Below are positions 59,569 to 64,000 of a stretch of 64,000 nt of DNA, piece after piece (the first letter of the stretch is position 1; each line of letters starts with the position of its first letter). Under the pieces are notes generated by a model, which saw only the letters and a program-made list of their open reading frames with translations, was not told the origin of the DNA and did no database searches. Origin of the DNA: Mansonella perstans (lineage: Eukaryota; Nematoda; Chromadorea; Rhabditida; Onchocercidae); NCBI GenBank assembly GCA_037074765.1, contig JBAMDO010000015.1, positions 310,001 to 374,000 on the forward strand, written 5' to 3'. The position numbers and the translations under genes were made by a program.

Positions 59569-59599
<31 letters not shown>

Positions 59600-62053
59600 G
59601 TTTTATTCAGTTATTGTCTTACTGCAGAACTGAGACAGCAATAGCAACTGAATAGAAAACTTTCAACAAACTATTTGCCATAGTAAATAATAATCTTAAG
59701 CCATGGATAAGCAGTGATGACCTCAAATACTTTCCGTATTGTTATAAATTCGGAAGAGCATTTTGAAGCTCATATAGCTGCAAAAAGCATGCTGAGTAAT
59801 TTATACATTAACAAAAATCCAGAAGCATTTTTTGGCCAAAAATAAGAGTTAGAGAGAACAAATTATCCGACACAAATAATACAAGGCGAAGTTGCCGACT
59901 GTATTCCATTGTAAAGTACAGAAAGGGGGATTACATATATATATAGTAATAAGATGATTAGAAAAAAAAGTCGCGTGCCAACAAAGCAGAAAAGTGGTTA
60001 ATAAGATTAGTTTGACGAATAGTATGGACGATCCTCGATAATGCTCACTTCTACAAGTATCAACAGATTCCGCTTCCGATAATTACTTCTTCATTACTTT
60101 GAACTCTTGCGAAATGTATATATGTTTTGCAGTACATGAACCGATGTTTGATTATTCATCATCATCACACCACAACAGCGGCAAAAACAACAGCAATAAC
60201 TATAGCAGTACTATCAACAAGAACACATAAAAATTTTAAAATTAAAAATTAAAAATGCGTCCATTTTCGATTAAAGATAGATGAATGTATTGTAAGTGCA
60301 ATGATGCTTTTGTGTTATAATTTGTTTCAATTGTTAATACTTAAAAATCTTTTTCAAGCAAATAATATCGCTGACATTTTTTTACTGACTTCATCGAACG
60401 AGATACATTCGGTCGATAAGATGAAGTAAATTGCGTAATCTATGATCAGTCCTCGGATGACAATCAATGACAAATTACTCATTCAATCTATCAAAGATGA
60501 AATTTGCCCTCATTTACACTTTCCTGCAATTTAACATCAAAAACTCATTCATTTTACAAATAGTACTAACTGAGGTAGATGATTTCATTTATTTGTTAGT
60601 ACCCATTAAATGCAGAGACAGAAGTACTTCACATTCACACACCAACCATTTGACCACCAAACGGGTGTGATTTATTACCTCACGAGATCAGAATCTTATC
60701 AGAGAAATTAATCAAAAATTTGGGTAGCAAAAAGGTGATAAAGTATGCAAAACGGAAAATAGTGTGGCATTTAAGGAAACCTGAGAAAATTTATCAAAAT
60801 ATATGACTGTGTCAAGAATAAAATTTCTTCCACATTTTTCCTGCGTAATGTCAGTGCTCTTTTAGCATCTCGCAAAAGTTGATAAATCATTCTGCAGGGA
60901 AGTGAGTTGTCCAATAATTATGTATCACTTCAAATGCAACTTAATTGAGGACAAAACATTAGCAAATTTTAATTTCTGGTATAATATTTTGATAAATTAA
61001 TTCTAGAAACGCAATTAAAATTTACAGAAAATATTTTTGGAGTGCCCATATATTTTAATAAACTCACACAATCTTCTCTCATTGCTACATTGTTCCCAGT
61101 TTTACACATTTTTCTTTCACCACCATCTGCCTTCTGTCCGAAACAGTTTTATTCTTAAATATCACAACAAATAAAAATCAAGATGCAACTTTAAATGTCA
61201 AAATGTAAATTAAGTGAAAATTAAATTCTTTCCATTAATCATGATTTCGTAATTATTCAATAATTAGCTACTCGATTTTTATTGTTTCATTTTCCTATTA
61301 GAATAATAATGCATTTGGCATTATTCCAGTTATCAAGTATCAATTTAAATACATCATTATTCAGTTGTCTCTCCTAAATTTTCATCAACCGTAACAAATC
61401 GGCGATGCGTAACAAATCGGCGATGCGATCATTAAAAACAGGTTTTTAGATGGATTATTAAAAGTATAATTTTAAACGGATTTTAAGAAGCAAATTTCTA
61501 CAGAAACAATGTCATGCGTAATTACTATTATGATCCATTACAAACGTGTCAAATTTCACAGTCACTATTTTACACTACCAAATGGCTCTGATTTGATGAA
61601 TTATTTCTAAAATGGTGCAACAAAATTTTCGAGGAAATGACATTTATAAGATTGTGACGCATACTTATTATCAATTTTTAAAATTTTTTTGAAATTTATT
61701 ATCAATTTTTTAAAAAAATAGTAATAGCACTCTCTATGTATTACAGTTTAATGCAGTGTTTTCACATTTATTTAATTGCTTATCAATTTTATTTATGTTC
61801 ATGGAAAGATGCTAAAGCACTGACTAAAGCCAACCTTTTAATTCGTTAACAGAATTGTTTAAATAAAAGACAAATAAAAATGTAGTAGAAAAAGAAGAAA
61901 GATAAATTTAAGGAGAAATTTGAAACCAACCAGAATGTAGACCAAGGATGTGGTCGATACTGTGACTTAGATGATTTTTATTTGTTGATTTTCTTTCTTT
62001 ATCATAAGAGTTATTGAGCTTTTTTGATCGAATATGCCTAAAAATTTTCATTT

Positions 62054-62098
<45 letters not shown>

Positions 62099-63966
62099 AA
62101 TCATATGTAAATTAATAAACAATGAAAAAGCTGCACAAAATCACTAAAATTTCGTTTCAAAAACAAAAATTTAAAAAACATTTAAGCAGAATTAGACTCA
62201 CCTGTTGATGGAGGATACGGTAGGCGCATTTTCTGCAGAACAGATCTCTTGCTCGATAAGACAAGAGCGCAGTTCACTTGCGCATAGACTGGGGCATCTT
62301 GCTTTTAGTGCCACAATATGCTTCTCAACAGCCTGAATTGCCAGCCGTGAACGTGGATTGCCACCGATCTGAGATTATATACAAATTTCAAACTAACTGC
62401 GATTATTGTTTCTCTACAGAAAATTGCAGGTGATACCTTGAAATGGAGCATTGTTTCAATGATTAATTGTAATATATTGATAAATCTTTATACAAACTCA
62501 ACTGCTCTTCAACACATTGGAAAATTTTTTAACGAAAGAGAAATTGTCTTTTTGATGTCAATGAATATTTCCTGCTTTACTCAAACATCGAAATCATTCA
62601 TTAGTAGTAAAAATATCATTATACTTTTAAATCTCGATTGTATCACTTTAAATATTTGAATTATTGTGAGAAATTTGAATTTAACTATCAATTTGACAAG
62701 AGACCAAAATTTTGAAAAATGAGAATTCTTCCATCAAACTGTCAAATAGCAATCAGAATTGGACATTTCAACACAAGCACTCATTAACACACATCTGTCT
62801 GAACAACAACAGCTCATCCTATTTCTTTCCTTGTTCAGTAATCAAGAAGAAACAATCCCAGAGCAGAGCAACAACTGCTCTAGAAGAATGGCGTATAAAT
62901 CTCACGATAGGGGGTACGAAATCTGAATTGTGGTGACCTGGGCCAAATTGATGAATTTTTGATGGAATTTTGACGAAAAAGAGCACTGTGCCATTTTGCA
63001 CCATATGCCTCCCAAATAAACCTTTTTTTGTTTTACTGAAGATATTTAGAAAGATCTACCATTATTTACTGCCTGAAATTTAGATAGTAAAGATTCATGC
63101 AAAATGTACTGTAGCGTATATTGTATAGCCAGCAATATGATTGCGAAAGTTTTAAAAAGAAAACCAACTTGACCAGGTGATACTGAGCCTGTTTCGACAT
63201 ATCGATTCAATATTTTGGATACAGCGCCATGAGACACGCGTAACTGTCGACTAATGTGACAGGGCCTGATATTTTCAAATTAATTGAAAACAATTGAAGT
63301 TTTCATTAGTGTGACATATTTAAAAAGAACGGTTTTAATCCAATCTAAAAAAAAAAAAAAACAGATTCAAATATTCAAATATTTTGTACGGTGCCATAGA
63401 AGTTTGAATTTTTGAAATCCTAACTAGTAAATCTTTAGTTACTGCATCAATTTACTACTCAGAAAAAACTTACTTGACGCCGCTACTGGCCATTTCGATT
63501 ATTTTTATTCGGATATGTTGGGGTAATGGTCGTCCATTAATAAAGACACCACCAAGTTGATTAATACGACCCTTTAAAAATTTTTAAATTTTAATCCATA
63601 AAATTTACGAAGTATGAGAGGATTCTTGAATTAAAAATCAAAACATTAGTTTTTAATGAGTAAATATAACGATCTCATTAAAATTCATTTGACTGAAAAT
63701 TTGCGGCAACTTTAGGATTTTTCTTATTTTCAATGAATTGTATGGTTTCTGAATAACTTTCAAATTTTCCAAATTGCTTTTGAGATATGGAAACAAAATT
63801 TATTTAGAAATAAATAATCATTCATTCTTTAACTTATCATTGTTCTTTTTCGGTGGGAAATGAAATTTTTGCTCACCACAAAAAGAAACCCCAAATAAAC
63901 ATTAAAAAATAATCAAACCTGCCCCATAATATTCGTGAAAGTAATATTTTTATTGCCGTCACTCAT
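57585..63966 (-). CDS. Pax transcription factor B: divergent tandem paralogue of pax A
   Basis: Exons: 63919-63966, 63474-63571, 63169-63265, 62202-62368, [at least one small exon not found], probably 59276-59332, then 58863-59113, 58467-58586 and 57585-57716. The N-terminus [16 protein letters not shown] joins [20 protein letters not shown], then [20 protein letters not shown], then the RED half ([20 protein letters not shown] to [11 protein letters not shown]). The homeodomain reads [20 protein letters not shown] to [15 protein letters not shown], with Ser50. An acidic Ser/Glu/Gly-rich linker ([16 protein letters not shown]) precedes it. The C-terminus is Pro/Tyr-rich ([14 protein letters not shown]), a plausible activation region. 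Intron positions at MGQ/GR, V/K, GQ/IGG and inside the homeodomain match pax A. The start is taken at the homologous ATG; further 5' exons outside the window are possible. The phases at 62202 (2) and 59332 (needs 1) require another exon. Confidence 0.92.
58384..58411. repeat. TA dinucleotide microsatellite
   Basis: About 14 uninterrupted TA units in the last intron-side flank of the pax B homeodomain exon (between exons 58467-58586 and 57585-57716). Confidence 0.9.
59569..59594. repeat. Long T tract in a pax B intron
   Basis: About 26 T in a row (A on the gene strand), in the large intron region where the linking exon of pax B is missing. It was recorded because assemblies are often wrong at such tracts. 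Confidence 0.9.
62056..62090. repeat. Long T tract next to the pax B RED exon
   Basis: About 35 consecutive T, just downstream (on the gene strand) of exon 62202-62368. Similar tracts occur at 24613-24643 (A), 54474-54497 and 54889-54906 (T). Confidence 0.9.
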
Positions 63967-64000
63967 AATCCTCTTTGAACAAATAGTGAAAAAGGCTTTG

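Overview
The window is nuclear DNA of a nematode, most probably a filarial or other spirurid worm. It is very AT-rich. Genes are split into many small exons (16-434 nt, plus one near-2 kb exon) by short GT-AG introns with TTTCAG-like acceptors. The closest recognisable relatives of several products are nematode proteins. No bacterial operons, CRISPR arrays, rRNA or tRNA genes were seen. All gene models were assembled by hand from reading frame, splice phase and homology. For every model below except pax B and one junction of the coiled-coil gene, the listed exons join with consistent phase.

Layout. (1) 224-10946, + strand: a giant coiled-coil protein of about 1,745 aa. (2) 12123-13507, - strand: a small multi-pass membrane protein, 5' end not resolved. 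(3) 15489-23634, - strand: a complete 17-exon histone demethylase of the KDM4/JMJD-2 family (824 aa; JmjN, JmjC, PHD, extended PHD, double Tudor). Its first intron holds a nine-copy tandem repeat, each copy carrying a CACGTG E-box. (4) 26003-28984, - strand: a 400-aa TRMT10C/MRPP1-like mitochondrial tRNA methyltransferase homologue in which the usual catalytic aspartate is not seen. (5) 30113-31993, + strand: rRNA-processing factor EBP2 (296 aa), with a GC-AG intron. (6) 34106-37194, + strand: METTL4/DAMT-1, an MT-A70 adenine methyltransferase with an intact DPPW motif (400 aa). (7) 41299-41887, + strand: a short secreted basic peptide. (8) 42064-44845, - strand: a tentative 11-exon gene of unknown function. 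(9) 45189-51245 and 57585-63966, - strand: two tandem Pax genes, each with a paired domain and a paired-type homeodomain, sharing intron positions. They are a local duplication with marked asymmetric divergence.

Themes. Chromatin and nucleic-acid modification is prominent (KDM4 demethylase, METTL4 methyltransferase, TRMT10-type methyltransferase, EBP2). EBP2 next to METTL4 recalls the C. elegans C18A3 neighbourhood (C18A3.3 and C18A3.1). As I recall, jmjd-2 and pax-3 are also on C. elegans chromosome II, so the window looks like a rearranged piece of that ancestral chromosome. TRMT10C and EBP2 are divergently transcribed around a minisatellite-bearing spacer. The long gaps (37195-41298 and 51246-57584) hold only microsatellites, homopolymers and a few GC-richer islands that may be regulatory.
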